Source: an uncultured Gammaproteobacteria bacterium (GTDB taxonomy: Bacteria; Pseudomonadota; Gammaproteobacteria; Pseudomonadales; Azotimanducaceae). Taken from it: 64,000 nucleotides of DNA. Under the pieces are notes generated by a model. It did not search any database and was not told the DNA's origin. It worked only from the letters and a program-made list of their open reading frames with translations. The translations under genes and the position numbers were made by a program. Positions 42,815 through 52,419 of this stretch are shown one piece after another. The stretch's first letter is position 1, and every line of letters starts with the position of its first letter. The stretch is taken from contig CAJWQG010000006.1 in assembly GCA_913045175.1 (NCBI GenBank), positions 1 to 64,000 of the forward strand, in the 5' to 3' direction.

Positions 42815-43996
42815 ATGCCTGCTTTGGATGGGTTGCGTATTCTCGATTTGAGCCAGTACGAGTCGGGACCATCTTGCACCCAGGCGCTCGCCTGGATGGG
42901 CGCGGATGTCGTTAAGGTTGAACGGCCCGGAATTGGTGACCCTGGCCGTGGTGTGTCCAGCGACACGCGTGAATACTTCCTGATGTGGAACAGCAATAAA
43001 CGTAGCGTGACGTTGGCGCTGAACACTGATGCGGGCCGGAATACGTTGCTGAAGATGCTTTCCAAGTATGACGTGCTGGTAGAGAACTATGGCCCGGGCG
43101 TGGTTGAGAAGCTCAATCTAACTTACGAGGCTGTTAAAGAAGCCCATCCCGAAATTATTTACGCCAGCGTTAAAGGGTATGGGTCAGACGGTCCTTACGC
43201 CGACTACAAGTGTTTCGACATGGTGGCCCAGGCCGCCGCCGGGGCATTTTCAATTACAGGAGAAGCCGATGGTCCGCCCATGCGTCCCGGCCCAACCACG
43301 GGCGATACGGGGACCGGTGTTCAGCTGGCTATTGCGATTCTCGCGGCCTATATCCAGCGAATGAGAACGGGGAAAGGGCAAAAGATAGAGATCTCCATGC
43401 AGGAAGCCATGACCTACTATATTCGTAGCGGGCTTGCTCGTGCCCTGGGAGGCAAAGAAGTAGTAGAGAGAACCGGTAACGGAGATTTGCCCACGATGAC
43501 GCTGTATCCGTGTCGTGGTGGGGGACCGAACGATTACGTATTTGTCATGGCGACCACACCGCGTATGTGGCAGTTACTTTGCGATGTGATTGGCCACCCG
43601 GAACTGGTAACAGACCCGCGATTCGAACATCAGGCTGATCGTCTTAAAAACAAGGATGCACTCTATCCAATGGTTGAAACCTGGACCTTGCAGCAGGACA
43701 AATTTGAGGCCATGCGGATTCTCTCCGAGGGGGATGTGCCCGCAAGTGCGGTGCTGGATTCGGTAGATTTGTACAAAAATCCTCATCTCTTGGCACGCGG
43801 ATTCATCAAAGAGGTCGAGCATGAAGAAAAGGGCACGATCCGCCTGTTGGGCTGGCCCGCCAAGATGTCTGAGAGCGAAGTAGAGATTACTGCTGCCTGT
43901 CCCCTAGGCAAGTACACCGACGAGGTTGTCAGCGAAGATCTTGGGCTTTCCCCGGATGAGTTGGCAGCCCTTAAAATTCAAGGCGCGTTCGGTTAA
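42815..43996 (+). CDS. Family III CoA-transferase (CaiB/BaiF)
   Basis: A 393-residue CoA-transferase. ALDGLRILDLSQYESGPSCT, ADVVKVERPGIGDPGRG and NSNKRSVTLALNTDAGR are the usual N-terminal blocks; YKCFDMVAQAAAGAFSITGE carries the catalytic aspartate (D in FDMVAQ) and GPTTGDTGTGVQLAIAILAA the interlocking-chain loop. It moves CoA onto a carboxylate without ATP. It directly follows the ThDP enzyme and is very close in sequence to the CoA-transferase at 53281-54504. The pair probably activates a 2-hydroxy or dicarboxylic acid and then cleaves it. Confidence 0.9.
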   Translation: MPALDGLRILDLSQYESGPSCTQALAWMGADVVKVERPGIGDPGRGVSSDTREYFLMWNSNKRSVTLALNTDAGRNTLLKMLSKYDVLVENYGPGVVEKLNLTYEAVKEAHPEIIYASVKGYGSDGPYADYKCFDMVAQAAAGAFSITGEADGPPMRPGPTTGDTGTGVQLAIAILAAYIQRMRTGKGQKIEISMQEAMTYYIRSGLARALGGKEVVERTGNGDLPTMTLYPCRGGGPNDYVFVMATTPRMWQLLCDVIGHPELVTDPRFEHQADRLKNKDALYPMVETWTLQQDKFEAMRILSEGDVPASAVLDSVDLYKNPHLLARGFIKEVEHEEKGTIRLLGWPAKMSESEVEITAACPLGKYTDEVVSEDLGLSPDELAALKIQGAFG

Positions 43997-44124
43997 CCCT
44001 ACACCGTAATCCAGTGATCGCATGGCAAGAAACTAATATATCTAATATAAGGGTATTGCCGGGTTGAACGTCATGCTTTAAGGTTTTCCACGAGGAAAAT
44101 CATTAAATTTTAGGGGTAGTCAAA

Positions 44125-46551
44125 ATGATAAACAATCGATGGGCTGTATTGGTCCTGGGTATTACCATGCCATTGATTACACCAATGGCGGTGAGCAACG
44201 ACGAGAATGCTGACCGAGTTATTGATGAGATAGTGGTTACCGCGCAGCGCCGCGAACAAAAGGTTCTTGACGTACCACTCGCCATCAGTGTGTTTGATGA
44301 CGGTGCGATTAAGGAGCTTGGCGTTTCTGATCTGGAAGATCTCACCTTACTGATTCCTTCCACGACCTTCGGTTTCGATAACCAGGTGACGATTCGTGGC
44401 GTTGGGCAGCAGGCCTGGCGTGATGCCTCCGCTGAGGTTGGTGTCGCCGTTTACCAGAACGGTCTTTTCTATAATGAGAACTACGGCATTGTCGAATCCA
44501 GTATGTTCGATCTGGAGCGTGTGGAAGTTCTACGTGGCCCGCAGGGCACGTTATATGGCCGTAATTCCATGGGTGGTGCCATCAACTTTATCAGCAAGAA
44601 ACCCGAACAGGAGTTTGGTGGTGAAGTGCTGGTGGAACTCACTGATTTTAGCGGCCGTAGGGTAAATGGCATGGTGACAGGGCCACTCTCTGACCAGATT
44701 AGCTTTCGTCTCACCGGTGGATACGTGATGCGCGACGGCACCGCGGAAAATGTCGGCTCTGCACCGGATGCGGGTCGACTGGACAACTACTTCATGTCTC
44801 CCCAGGTTAGAATTCAAACCGATAGTGTTGACGTCAATCTGCGGTACGCGCGCTTCAGGGCGGATGAAGGTCATTTCGATCAGCTATTCTTTACCCAGCC
44901 AGACACGTCTGAAGAAACCTGGATTGGACCAATGGGGGTGGAAGCGGGGTTCAATACGCACTACCTGTATGAAACGCCAGCGCCATCTGCTGTTTTGAGC
45001 GGCCCGGCGAGGCACACCAATCAGATTGGCAAAGTCAAGCGCAAGGCGGTGGATCACAACCGGCGTAACGATCGCAGTATCGATCGCGACGTCATCAACG
45101 TGGAGGCATCGGTTACCTTGGGGGATAACTGGACCCTGACCTATATCGGCGGATGGTCTGATTCGGACACGTCATACATACACGATTCGGACTTTACCAG
45201 TCGAGTCCCCAGCGCGGGTGACCCGTTCATTGCAGCTGACGCACCCGTAGCCTTCCGCGACACTCAGGCGCAGGTATTTTTCCCCAAGACGATCCACTCG
45301 AATGAGCTACATCTGTTGGGTGAGCTGAACGATACCACGCTGCTATTCGGCCTCTACAAGTTCCATGAAAAAAGTCCGTTTGAACTCAATACGTACGAAT
45401 TCTCGACTGCGGGCATCGTTCAGGGCATCAACGGTTGTTTTGGCGTGGTACCGGTAACACGGGAATGCGCCTCGGCGGTTTCCTGGGTCATCGACGCGAC
45501 GGTGAGTTCTATCGCCGCGTTCGTCAATGTTGATCATCCAGTGAACGATCAATGGAACGTGTCGGTTGGCCTGCGTTACAGCGAGGATGACAAGGAACAA
45601 ACTCGCAATGATTTTTCGCTGCCCATCGTCTTTACACCTGAATTTGGCTTCGTGTTTGAGTTTGGCGAGGAGCCGGCGCAACGGACCTATGACGACTGGA
45701 TGGGGCATGTTACCGTGGAATTCCATCCCGAGGATGGCCATATGTTCCATGGCCGGTACGCCCGGGCATTTCGTGCAGGTGGTTTCAACAGCTTCACCTT
45801 TGGCGAGTCTGATCGGACCTATGGTGGCGAGACGATGGATTCATTCGAGTTTGGTTATAAAGGTACGCTTAACGATGGCCGTCTGACGCTGGCCGCAAAT
45901 ATGTATCGTTACGATTACTCTGATTACCAGCAACCGTTGAGCTATCGTAAAATCATTGAAGGCAACCCGGTTACGATCAGTAACTGGATTAACCTCGATG
46001 GGTCATCGATCACCGGTCTTGAGCTTGAAGCCAGCATTCTGCTTGCTGACAATCTAACGTTACGTGGTTTCTACGCGTGGACTGATTCTGAACTGGGCGA
46101 TCTGTTGGCGTTCAATGGGAGTAACCCAAATCAGGAATGGTTGTTTGATGAAGAAGAGGAAGCGTTATCACCGCTCAATCCCGTTCAGCTGGGTGGCAAT
46201 AGCTTCCCGAGTCTTGCAGAACAGCAGTTCTCTGCAGCACTGACCTGGAATATCCCTGACACCGATATGGGTGACTTCGAGGTGGTGACCCACTATAGCT
46301 GGGTTGGGGATCGTGAAGGGTCCATCTGGGGTATCGACCTTGACCGGATGGAGGCCTATGGCCGCTGGGACATTCGTGTTAACTGGGAACCCACAGACGA
46401 CCGCTTTGAAGTCACAGCCTTTATCGACAACGTGCTTGACGAGCATGGCGTGACCGAAAACGAGGCGCGAAACTGGGAAGAAGACTTTATCCGCGAGGGT
46501 TCGCTAACGGATGGCAGAATCTGGGGTGTTGAAACTCGTTTTGAGTTCTAG
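44125..46551 (+). CDS. TonB-dependent receptor
   Basis: An 808-residue receptor, the last gene before a strong terminator. Its signal peptide (VLVLGITMPLITPMAVS) is followed by the TonB box IDEIVVTAQRR, the plug LERVEVLRGPQGTLYGRNSM and a barrel ending GRIWGVETRFEF. AGGGGTAGTCAAA precedes the ATG. Unlike the two other receptors its upstream gap (43997-44124) shows no ATAG-N4-CTAT pair, so it is either read from the upstream operon or has a different promoter. Ligand unknown. Confidence 0.92.
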   Translation: MINNRWAVLVLGITMPLITPMAVSNDENADRVIDEIVVTAQRREQKVLDVPLAISVFDDGAIKELGVSDLEDLTLLIPSTTFGFDNQVTIRGVGQQAWRDASAEVGVAVYQNGLFYNENYGIVESSMFDLERVEVLRGPQGTLYGRNSMGGAINFISKKPEQEFGGEVLVELTDFSGRRVNGMVTGPLSDQISFRLTGGYVMRDGTAENVGSAPDAGRLDNYFMSPQVRIQTDSVDVNLRYARFRADEGHFDQLFFTQPDTSEETWIGPMGVEAGFNTHYLYETPAPSAVLSGPARHTNQIGKVKRKAVDHNRRNDRSIDRDVINVEASVTLGDNWTLTYIGGWSDSDTSYIHDSDFTSRVPSAGDPFIAADAPVAFRDTQAQVFFPKTIHSNELHLLGELNDTTLLFGLYKFHEKSPFELNTYEFSTAGIVQGINGCFGVVPVTRECASAVSWVIDATVSSIAAFVNVDHPVNDQWNVSVGLRYSEDDKEQTRNDFSLPIVFTPEFGFVFEFGEEPAQRTYDDWMGHVTVEFHPEDGHMFHGRYARAFRAGGFNSFTFGESDRTYGGETMDSFEFGYKGTLNDGRLTLAANMYRYDYSDYQQPLSYRKIIEGNPVTISNWINLDGSSITGLELEASILLADNLTLRGFYAWTDSELGDLLAFNGSNPNQEWLFDEEEEALSPLNPVQLGGNSFPSLAEQQFSAALTWNIPDTDMGDFEVVTHYSWVGDREGSIWGIDLDRMEAYGRWDIRVNWEPTDDRFEVTAFIDNVLDEHGVTENEARNWEEDFIREGSLTDGRIWGVETRFEF

Positions 46552-46578
46552 CGAACTTGCACGAAACCAGTGTGTCTG

Positions 46579-46618
46579 AAAAAGCTTTCCGGCAGTTTCG
46601 CCGGGAAGCTTTTTTTAT
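46579..46618 (+). terminator. Rho-independent terminator
   Basis: AAAGCTTTCCGGC pairs with GCCGGGAAGCTTT (one G-T) around AGTTTC and is followed by a run of T (46611-46616). It lies 28 bases after the TonB receptor stop and closes the plus-strand cluster. The hairpin with its A and T flanks could also act for the convergent CoA-transferase. Confidence 0.9.
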
Positions 46619-46666
46619 GTTTCGTTAGGACCCTATTGATCGTAGCTGCTGGCCCAATCGGTGATC

Positions 46667-47944
46667 TTAAGGTTCTTTATCTACTAGACCACGCATTATT
46701 GCTAAGCGTTCTTCTCGTTGTTCCGTTGCGGTATTTTCGACCTCTGCAATCTCATCGGCAGTGAAACCTAGCTCAGCCAGTATCTCGGCATTTGCTTCTC
46801 CCAGTTCCGGTGGATCACCCTTGACGCTACCTGGCGTTTCGCTTAGTGACACGAGGTTTCCTACTGTTTTCGTCTCTCCTGCGCCTGGTACGTTGACGGT
46901 GGTCAGGTAATCGTTGGCAATATTCTGTTCATCTTCCAGTACTTCGTTCCAGCTGCGCGCGCGTTCCCAGATGATTTCCGGTTGGGAATACAGGAACTCG
47001 GTCCATTCATCCATGGTCCTGGTGCCAAATGCGTCTTTAAAGACTTGCCGGATCTCGGCGGTGTCTTCTGGCGACAAAAAATTGCCCAGACGTTGTCCCG
47101 GGGTTTGAAAACGAGGGTCGACGGTCAGGTCCCAAGCCTCTATGAAAATACACAGCGAATCCCAGGCTTCCTGAGTCATAACCTGTGCCAATGTAATTGA
47201 ACCGCCGTCTTTGGTTTCGTAAATACCATAGAACCCAGCCATGATCGGATGATGAGTACCGGCTCTTGGTGAATTAGCACCCGTCATTGCGGCGTGTGTT
47301 AACTCCCATTGTTGTAACCACAGCGTTGCCCCGAGCGCGCTAGTCTGCACCCGTTGCCCTTTTCTGTGACGTTCCCGGGACAAAAGGGCAGTCATGACAC
47401 CCAGTGCCAACTGCATTCCACCGGCAGTGTCGGAAAGAATCGCGCCGGGCATTGCCGGTACTCTATCGGAATAGCCAGTGTGATTGATTAATCCACTCCT
47501 TGTCGCAGCGACCGCATCAATCATGGCCTTATTCGCATCCGGGCCCCTCGGTCCGAATCCGTTGACTGATGCATAAACAAGTCTTGGGTGTTTTTCCTTT
47601 AGTTGGTCGTAGGAACATCCCATTTTCTCAAGGGCCGGTTCGCGAAAATTTGTCAGAAATACATCGGCGGTCTCCAATAGCGCCATGACTGCTTTAGCCC
47701 CCAGTTCTGTGTGGGCATCCAGGCAGATTGATCGTTTGCCCCGATTGACGGTAATGAACTGGGTTCCCATGGTGCCATCCGACGTCTCATTTTCCCGCAT
47801 TTTTAGATAGCGCGTGCCATCCCCGATGGGCGGCTCAATTCTGATTACCTCAGCCCCCATGTCGCGCAGATACAGGGCTGCCGAAGGCCCCTGCACAGCA
47901 ATGGTCATCTCGATAACGGTCATGCCTTCTAACGGTTCGGGCAT
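46667..47944 (-). CDS. Family III CoA-transferase (CaiB/BaiF)
   Basis: A 425-residue CoA-transferase of a different branch from the other three. MPEPLEGMTVIEMTIAVQGP replaces the common start, then YLRDMGAEVIRIEPPIGDGT, NRGKRSICLDAHTELG, YASVNGFGPRGPDANKAMID with the aspartate of the catalytic region, and PGAILSDTAGGMQLALGVMT. Transcribed alone on the minus strand, divergent from the enoyl-CoA hydratase gene at 48064. It probably activates a carboxylic acid; donor and acceptor are unknown. Confidence 0.87.
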   Translation of the reverse strand: MPEPLEGMTVIEMTIAVQGPSAALYLRDMGAEVIRIEPPIGDGTRYLKMRENETSDGTMGTQFITVNRGKRSICLDAHTELGAKAVMALLETADVFLTNFREPALEKMGCSYDQLKEKHPRLVYASVNGFGPRGPDANKAMIDAVAATRSGLINHTGYSDRVPAMPGAILSDTAGGMQLALGVMTALLSRERHRKGQRVQTSALGATLWLQQWELTHAAMTGANSPRAGTHHPIMAGFYGIYETKDGGSITLAQVMTQEAWDSLCIFIEAWDLTVDPRFQTPGQRLGNFLSPEDTAEIRQVFKDAFGTRTMDEWTEFLYSQPEIIWERARSWNEVLEDEQNIANDYLTTVNVPGAGETKTVGNLVSLSETPGSVKGDPPELGEANAEILAELGFTADEIAEVENTATEQREERLAIMRGLVDKEP

Positions 47945-48063
47945 TCAGGTCCCCTGGATAGGAAAGCGTTAAGAATGCAGGAATTAGTTGACGGAGTGAA
48001 GGTCTGATTCCGGTTGATTAAATGGTGCGAGTTGCTCCTTAATAGCTTATTGGAGGAAGAGCA

Positions 48064-49050
48064 GTGCAACTTTTCGACGCAGGTCAACTCAAGGAACTCT
48101 CGCGTGAGCCTAACATGGCGGATGCGATGTCGGCCAATGTTCTGTGTGTCGATCTTCGCGATCAATCATTCAAAGATGACGAGGTGCAACTGCTGCGACA
48201 GTGGCTGATTCGACAGCCCGTACCCACAGTCGGTGTCCAAGAGAAGGAGAGTTCACTCACTGAAGGACTGGACCTGGTTTTTCACAACGAAGCGGATTGT
48301 GAAGAGATCGTCGGCATCATCGATCAGTACCCGAAGGCGAGTGCGGTCCTGGTTCAGGTGACTCGGGTGACGGAAACGCTGCCGGTAGCGAGTGCACTAT
48401 CGATGGAATCGCTCGCTTACGCCACGTTGCAGGCGGGGGAAGAGTTCGCCTGTTGGTTGGCGACGTATAAACAATCAAAGAAGGTAGGAAACGACGTTGA
48501 GCTTTCCGACCCTGTCCTGCTTGAGCGGGAAGGGGCGTTACTTCGAATCACGCTCAATACACCACAAAATAGAAATGCGCTATCGGTCCCGATGCGTGAT
48601 GGTCTTAGCGAAGCCTTCAATATGGTTGCGATGGATGCTTCCATCGAGAAGGTCATCGTTTCGGGTGTGGGGCCATGCTTTAGCGCCGGTGGTGATCTCA
48701 CCGAGTTTGGTGAAGCTACCGACCTCGCCGAGGCGCATCGAATCCGTCAGCTGCGGATGCCAGCACAATACCTTGCTCCTCATGCCGATAAATACACCGT
48801 CACGGTTCATGGCGCATGTATTGGCGCCGGCATCGAGATGTCTGCGTTTGCGGGTCGCATCTACGCGACGTCAGATGCGTTCTTTCAGCTGCCCGAAGTC
48901 GCTATGGGACTAATTCCCGGCGCTGGAGGATGTGTGAGTATTCCAAGGCGCATCGGCCGGCATAAGGCTAACCTGCTCGCGATTAGTGGTAGGAAGCTAT
49001 CTGCGCAGGATGCTCTGTCGTGGGGATTAATCGACGAGGTCGTCGACTAG
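48064..49050 (+). CDS. Enoyl-CoA hydratase/isomerase with N-terminal extension
   Basis: A 328-residue crotonase-fold protein starting at GTG with GGAGGAAGAGCA in front. The crotonase core runs from about residue 150 to the end: LRITLNTPQNRNALSVPMRD, GPCFSAGGDLTEFG (oxyanion hole), HGACIGAGIEM (oxyanion hole 2) and LPEVAMGLIPGAGG with the active-site Glu. It stops at GLIDEVVD, without the usual 50-60-residue helical C-terminus. The N-terminal 150 residues include ALSMESLAYATLQAGEEFAC, which resembles that missing C-terminal part, as if the domain were permuted. Its stop overlaps the convergent amidohydrolase gene by 4 bases. Confidence 0.85.
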   Translation: MQLFDAGQLKELSREPNMADAMSANVLCVDLRDQSFKDDEVQLLRQWLIRQPVPTVGVQEKESSLTEGLDLVFHNEADCEEIVGIIDQYPKASAVLVQVTRVTETLPVASALSMESLAYATLQAGEEFACWLATYKQSKKVGNDVELSDPVLLEREGALLRITLNTPQNRNALSVPMRDGLSEAFNMVAMDASIEKVIVSGVGPCFSAGGDLTEFGEATDLAEAHRIRQLRMPAQYLAPHADKYTVTVHGACIGAGIEMSAFAGRIYATSDAFFQLPEVAMGLIPGAGGCVSIPRRIGRHKANLLAISGRKLSAQDALSWGLIDEVVD

Positions 49051-50456
49051 TCGCGGTCGTAGATAACCTCTCCATCTCGAGTTGTCATGCGGACGTGCTT
49101 ACTGTTCAAATCAGATTTCAGCACGGCCCATGGCGCATCGAGCAAACAGCAGTCAGCCGGCTCCCCAGCTGTGATTGACCTGTTTTCGAAGGGAAGCGAT
49201 AGCTTTCCGAGGAAACTATTGAGCGCGATGTCAGGCGTAACGTATTCACTCTTGCCGAGGCAGTCGCCGGATGACGTTTGGCGGTCAGTCGCAGCATTCA
49301 TTGCCCTCCAAGGGTCGGGATCACCAAATGGCAGGTCGGTCCCGAAAGCGACTGGTATGTCAGCTTCCATCAGTGATCTGCATCGGTACAAAAATGGATG
49401 CTCAGTAGCGGGGATGTCCCTTAGATAGCTATCGCCGCGTTCGAAAATAAAGTTCGGTTGCGTTACGACACCTAGTTCCAGTTCTCGTAACTGCTCGATC
49501 AATGCGGGCGGGACGACCGAGGCATGTTCGATCCGATCGCCAGATATGGTGCCTGCACTGCGAAATGCAGAGAGCGTAAACACCAATTCTGTTTCTGTGA
49601 CGCAATGTACCGCAACGGTTCGGTTAGCGCGGTGGCTGTTCTCGATTGTGTCAACGAGTTCCGGAAAGTCCGGCAGGGATGAATCGTGCAAATGCACTTT
49701 TGTTTCGCCAAGAGTTAACCGGTCAACCACGTTTTTACATTCCGTCAGTTCAGGACGCCCCGATAATCTGACTTTCTGGAGCAGCGAACCCGTCGACTGT
49801 AGTTCTGCAAACCATTGCCAGGTGCTCTCGTCGTTAGAGGGTGTCATGTCGTTGATGCCGGTGATCCCGAATGCCGCAAGGTTTCGGCTGGCAACATCGA
49901 TAGGTGGTGGCTGTCTTCTGGTGAGCGAGCCGAGCAATTCATCCACATCGTATAGCCGGCCGTCATCACTACTTAGACGCACGCGTTCGTGATGACTAAG
50001 CGACGATGCGGCATACTGTATGAGCGCCAGTCCCTGACTATTGAGAATCCATAGCCGACCTGAGCGATGTTGAATTCTGATAGGTCGATTGGGTCCATTT
50101 TCGTCCAGCCATTGACGATCCAGCTTGGGATGGGTGCTTTCATGAAAACCAATGCCGCGCAGCCAGTGTGTGCCCGGCTGGTTGTTTAACGTTTTTGCCA
50201 GTGATTCCTCAGAGTTGATCTCAGGTGGTCCGCACGGCACCGAAGCAAGCGATGCGGCGTAGGAAATGAGGTGTACATGATGGTCGCTGAGACCGGGTAT
50301 CAGCAGGCAACCCTTTGCATCAATTACCCGAGCAGAGTCACCAGGAGCAATCCGGCCAATCTCGGTAATGACGCCGTTCGAGATTGAAATGTCGCTCAGA
50401 CTGCCAGGCTTTGAAAGCAGCTCCGCGTTGGTGATCAGCAGTGACTGGCTAGTCAC
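49047..50456 (-). CDS. Amidohydrolase family protein
   Basis: A 469-residue amidohydrolase of the YtcJ/amidohydrolase-3 type. The small composite domain (SLLITNAELLSKPGSLSDIS) precedes the metal motif PGLSDHHVHLISYA; further marks are GDRIEHASVVPPALIEQLRE, VAFGTDLPFGDPDPWRAM and the return to the small domain, AGEPADCCLLDAPW. It overlaps the 3' end of the acyl-CoA ligase gene by 8 bases, so ligase and hydrolase are made together. The substrate, perhaps a cyclic amide or enol ester, is unknown. Confidence 0.85.
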   Translation of the reverse strand: MTSQSLLITNAELLSKPGSLSDISISNGVITEIGRIAPGDSARVIDAKGCLLIPGLSDHHVHLISYAASLASVPCGPPEINSEESLAKTLNNQPGTHWLRGIGFHESTHPKLDRQWLDENGPNRPIRIQHRSGRLWILNSQGLALIQYAASSLSHHERVRLSSDDGRLYDVDELLGSLTRRQPPPIDVASRNLAAFGITGINDMTPSNDESTWQWFAELQSTGSLLQKVRLSGRPELTECKNVVDRLTLGETKVHLHDSSLPDFPELVDTIENSHRANRTVAVHCVTETELVFTLSAFRSAGTISGDRIEHASVVPPALIEQLRELELGVVTQPNFIFERGDSYLRDIPATEHPFLYRCRSLMEADIPVAFGTDLPFGDPDPWRAMNAATDRQTSSGDCLGKSEYVTPDIALNSFLGKLSLPFENRSITAGEPADCCLLDAPWAVLKSDLNSKHVRMTTRDGEVIYDRD

Positions 50457-51960
50457 CCTCGATCCGGAACCACTCGCTCACGACCCGTCTAAGGAGTTTG
50501 CCGGTCTCGTTGTAGGGCAGCTCGGAAGTGAAATGCACGACCTCGGGTACGCGGGAAGAACGCAGATGTTCTCGTATATGATCGCAAATCTCCTGTTCGG
50601 TGATCTCCTGGCCTTCAGCCTTAACGACTGCCAGCGCGACGACTTCACCCCATTCTTCAGAAGTCATCCCGACCGCTGCCGCATCTGTGATTGCCGGATG
50701 TTTGTGCAATAAGTCTTCGATTTCTCCGGGTGACATATTCTCACCACCACGCACGATTACATCGTCAGCACGCCCGGAAAGATACAGATAGCCATGATCA
50801 TCCAGATAGCCGGCATCACGTGTGGGGAACCAGCCGTCATCATCGAGTACGCTGCGCCCGTCGTACTCCCCGGAGACCTGGGGTCCGCGAACATATATTT
50901 CACCTGCGTCCCAGGGACCTAAGGGTTTGCCTTTCTCGTCACGAATTTCCAGCTCAAGTGAAGGTAGTGGTTTGCCCACAGAGCCAAGACGCGCATGCAC
51001 TGCGACGTCATCGTGATCAACGTGATCAACCGCAGTTCGATGATCCTCAGGACCAAGCAGGGTAATTGTTGAACTGGTCTCGGTAAGGCCATAGGCATTA
51101 GTAAAATTGACGTTGGGGAATAACTTCAGTGCCTGTTCGATCACTGGCACGGGCATCTTGCCGCCACCGTAGGCGATAGACGCCAGAGAACTCAGGCTTG
51201 AGAGTTCAATGTCTGATGCTTCCAGTTCGTCAATAATGCGCGTCAACATCGTCGGAACCACAAACGCGCTGGTAACGCCTTCCTGCGCGCACAGATTCAA
51301 CCATTCAAAAGGGTTAAAGGTGGGCAGTTGTACAATTTGTCGACAGGCGTAAATGGAACTCATCACCGCCGAGATGCCAGCGATATGATAGGGCGGCACA
51401 GAGACTAACGTGGCTTCTTCTTCACCTGCTCCCATAAACTCCACTGAGCCAAGGATATAGGACACCAGATGTTCGTGTCTTAAGATCGCTGCCTTGGGGG
51501 TGCCCGTGGTACCGCTGGTAAAAAGTTGTACGGCAACTGCTGAAGGATCTTCGTTCCAGGTGACCTCCATCTCATCACCGCTAAATACATCGCTCATGAA
51601 CTCACTGGTTGATTGCGTCACCCAGTGTTCAGGAGAGTGATCGGTCTCCTTTGGTCCAAGGATCAGATATGCAGGGTCAATTCGTTCCAGCAGCGGAATA
51701 ATTTGTTCATCGCTGAGTCGGTAGTTAATTGGTACATAGGGGATGCCTGCCATGGCAGCACCCATGAGTGCTATCGGTACGGCGGGGCTCGACTCGTCAA
51801 TCAGCGTTACATATTCACACTGGGCTGTTGAGAATCTATAGGCAGCACGCTTGGCTGCGCCATAGAGTTCCGCGTAGGTATGATGCGTACCTTCATGGGT
51901 CAGCGCTCGACGATCGCCGCAGGCTTCCGCGGCCATCTGGAGGAAAAGGGCAATATTCAT
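50449..51960 (-). CDS. Acyl-CoA synthetase (AMP-dependent ligase)
   Basis: A 503-residue ANL-superfamily ligase. The P-loop-like motif is QLFTSGTTGTPKAAILRHEH, then YGLTETSSTITLL (A5), GRADDVIVRGGENMSPGEIE (A8) and the catalytic lysine in NETGKLLRRVV. It forms acyl-AMP then acyl-CoA from a carboxylic acid. It starts 4 nt after a small cysteine-containing protein (51964-52254) and ends inside the start of the amidohydrolase gene. The acid is not identifiable; the compact N-domain suggests a medium-size or aromatic acid. Confidence 0.92.
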   Translation of the reverse strand: MNIALFLQMAAEACGDRRALTHEGTHHTYAELYGAAKRAAYRFSTAQCEYVTLIDESSPAVPIALMGAAMAGIPYVPINYRLSDEQIIPLLERIDPAYLILGPKETDHSPEHWVTQSTSEFMSDVFSGDEMEVTWNEDPSAVAVQLFTSGTTGTPKAAILRHEHLVSYILGSVEFMGAGEEEATLVSVPPYHIAGISAVMSSIYACRQIVQLPTFNPFEWLNLCAQEGVTSAFVVPTMLTRIIDELEASDIELSSLSSLASIAYGGGKMPVPVIEQALKLFPNVNFTNAYGLTETSSTITLLGPEDHRTAVDHVDHDDVAVHARLGSVGKPLPSLELEIRDEKGKPLGPWDAGEIYVRGPQVSGEYDGRSVLDDDGWFPTRDAGYLDDHGYLYLSGRADDVIVRGGENMSPGEIEDLLHKHPAITDAAAVGMTSEEWGEVVALAVVKAEGQEITEQEICDHIREHLRSSRVPEVVHFTSELPYNETGKLLRRVVSEWFRIEGD

Positions 51961-51963
51961 GGG

Positions 51964-52254
51964 CTAGTCAGAGGAAGGTAGCTTCTTGGTGTCCTTGGTC
52001 ATCAACTCGTCGCCGTTATAGTAGATGGAACCGTCGCCACTCTTTACGCAAAGGACCTCAACGGATTCTGCTTCATTGACGTAACGTTTACCGATTAGGC
52101 AGCCATCCATCTGGTCAGGGTTGGCCTCTGCCGACTCCGGCGCTTCAGCCATAGCAACACCGCCACAGGTCAGATCATCGCCTTCGGTTGCTTTGATGAC
52201 CATGATTTCCGCCTCGCAGACGGCGCTCTTGAGTCGCAATCCAGGTTTTAGCAT
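51964..52254 (-). CDS. Small conserved cysteine-containing protein next to acyl-CoA ligase
   Basis: A 96-residue protein without signal or membrane segment. MLKPGLRLKSAVCEAEIMVI and LTCGGVAM are reminiscent of a small uncharacterised family found beside acyl-CoA ligases in actinobacteria and proteobacteria; four cysteines (CE, CGG, GCL, VLC) are spaced so that they could bind a metal. It ends acidic and lysine-rich. It is 4 nt upstream of the ligase gene and likely the first gene of the 52254-49047 transcript. I do not know its function. Confidence 0.7.
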   Translation of the reverse strand: MLKPGLRLKSAVCEAEIMVIKATEGDDLTCGGVAMAEAPESAEANPDQMDGCLIGKRYVNEAESVEVLCVKSGDGSIYYNGDELMTKDTKKLPSSD

Positions 52255-52349
52255 CTTGGTTATTCCTTCTTATTAGCTATCACGATATTGACGGGTTTCC
52301 GTCCGAGTTCCGCATTATACGGACATACTGGACAAGACTCACGTGCTTC

Positions 52350-52385
52350 AATACAGTCGCTAATACAGCCTTAAATACAGTCAAA
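52350..52385. repeat. Three 12-bp direct repeats (AATACAG) upstream of MBL gene
   Basis: AATACAG begins at 52350, 52362 and 52374, a strict 12-bp spacing with variable five-base spacers. It lies in the 165-bp divergent gap between the small cysteine protein and the MBL gene at 52420. A binding array for an activator or a slipped repeat are both possible. Confidence 0.5.
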
Positions 52386-52419
52386 CCCTGGGCTTCCAAT
52401 TACCTTCGAAGGTTGAAAA

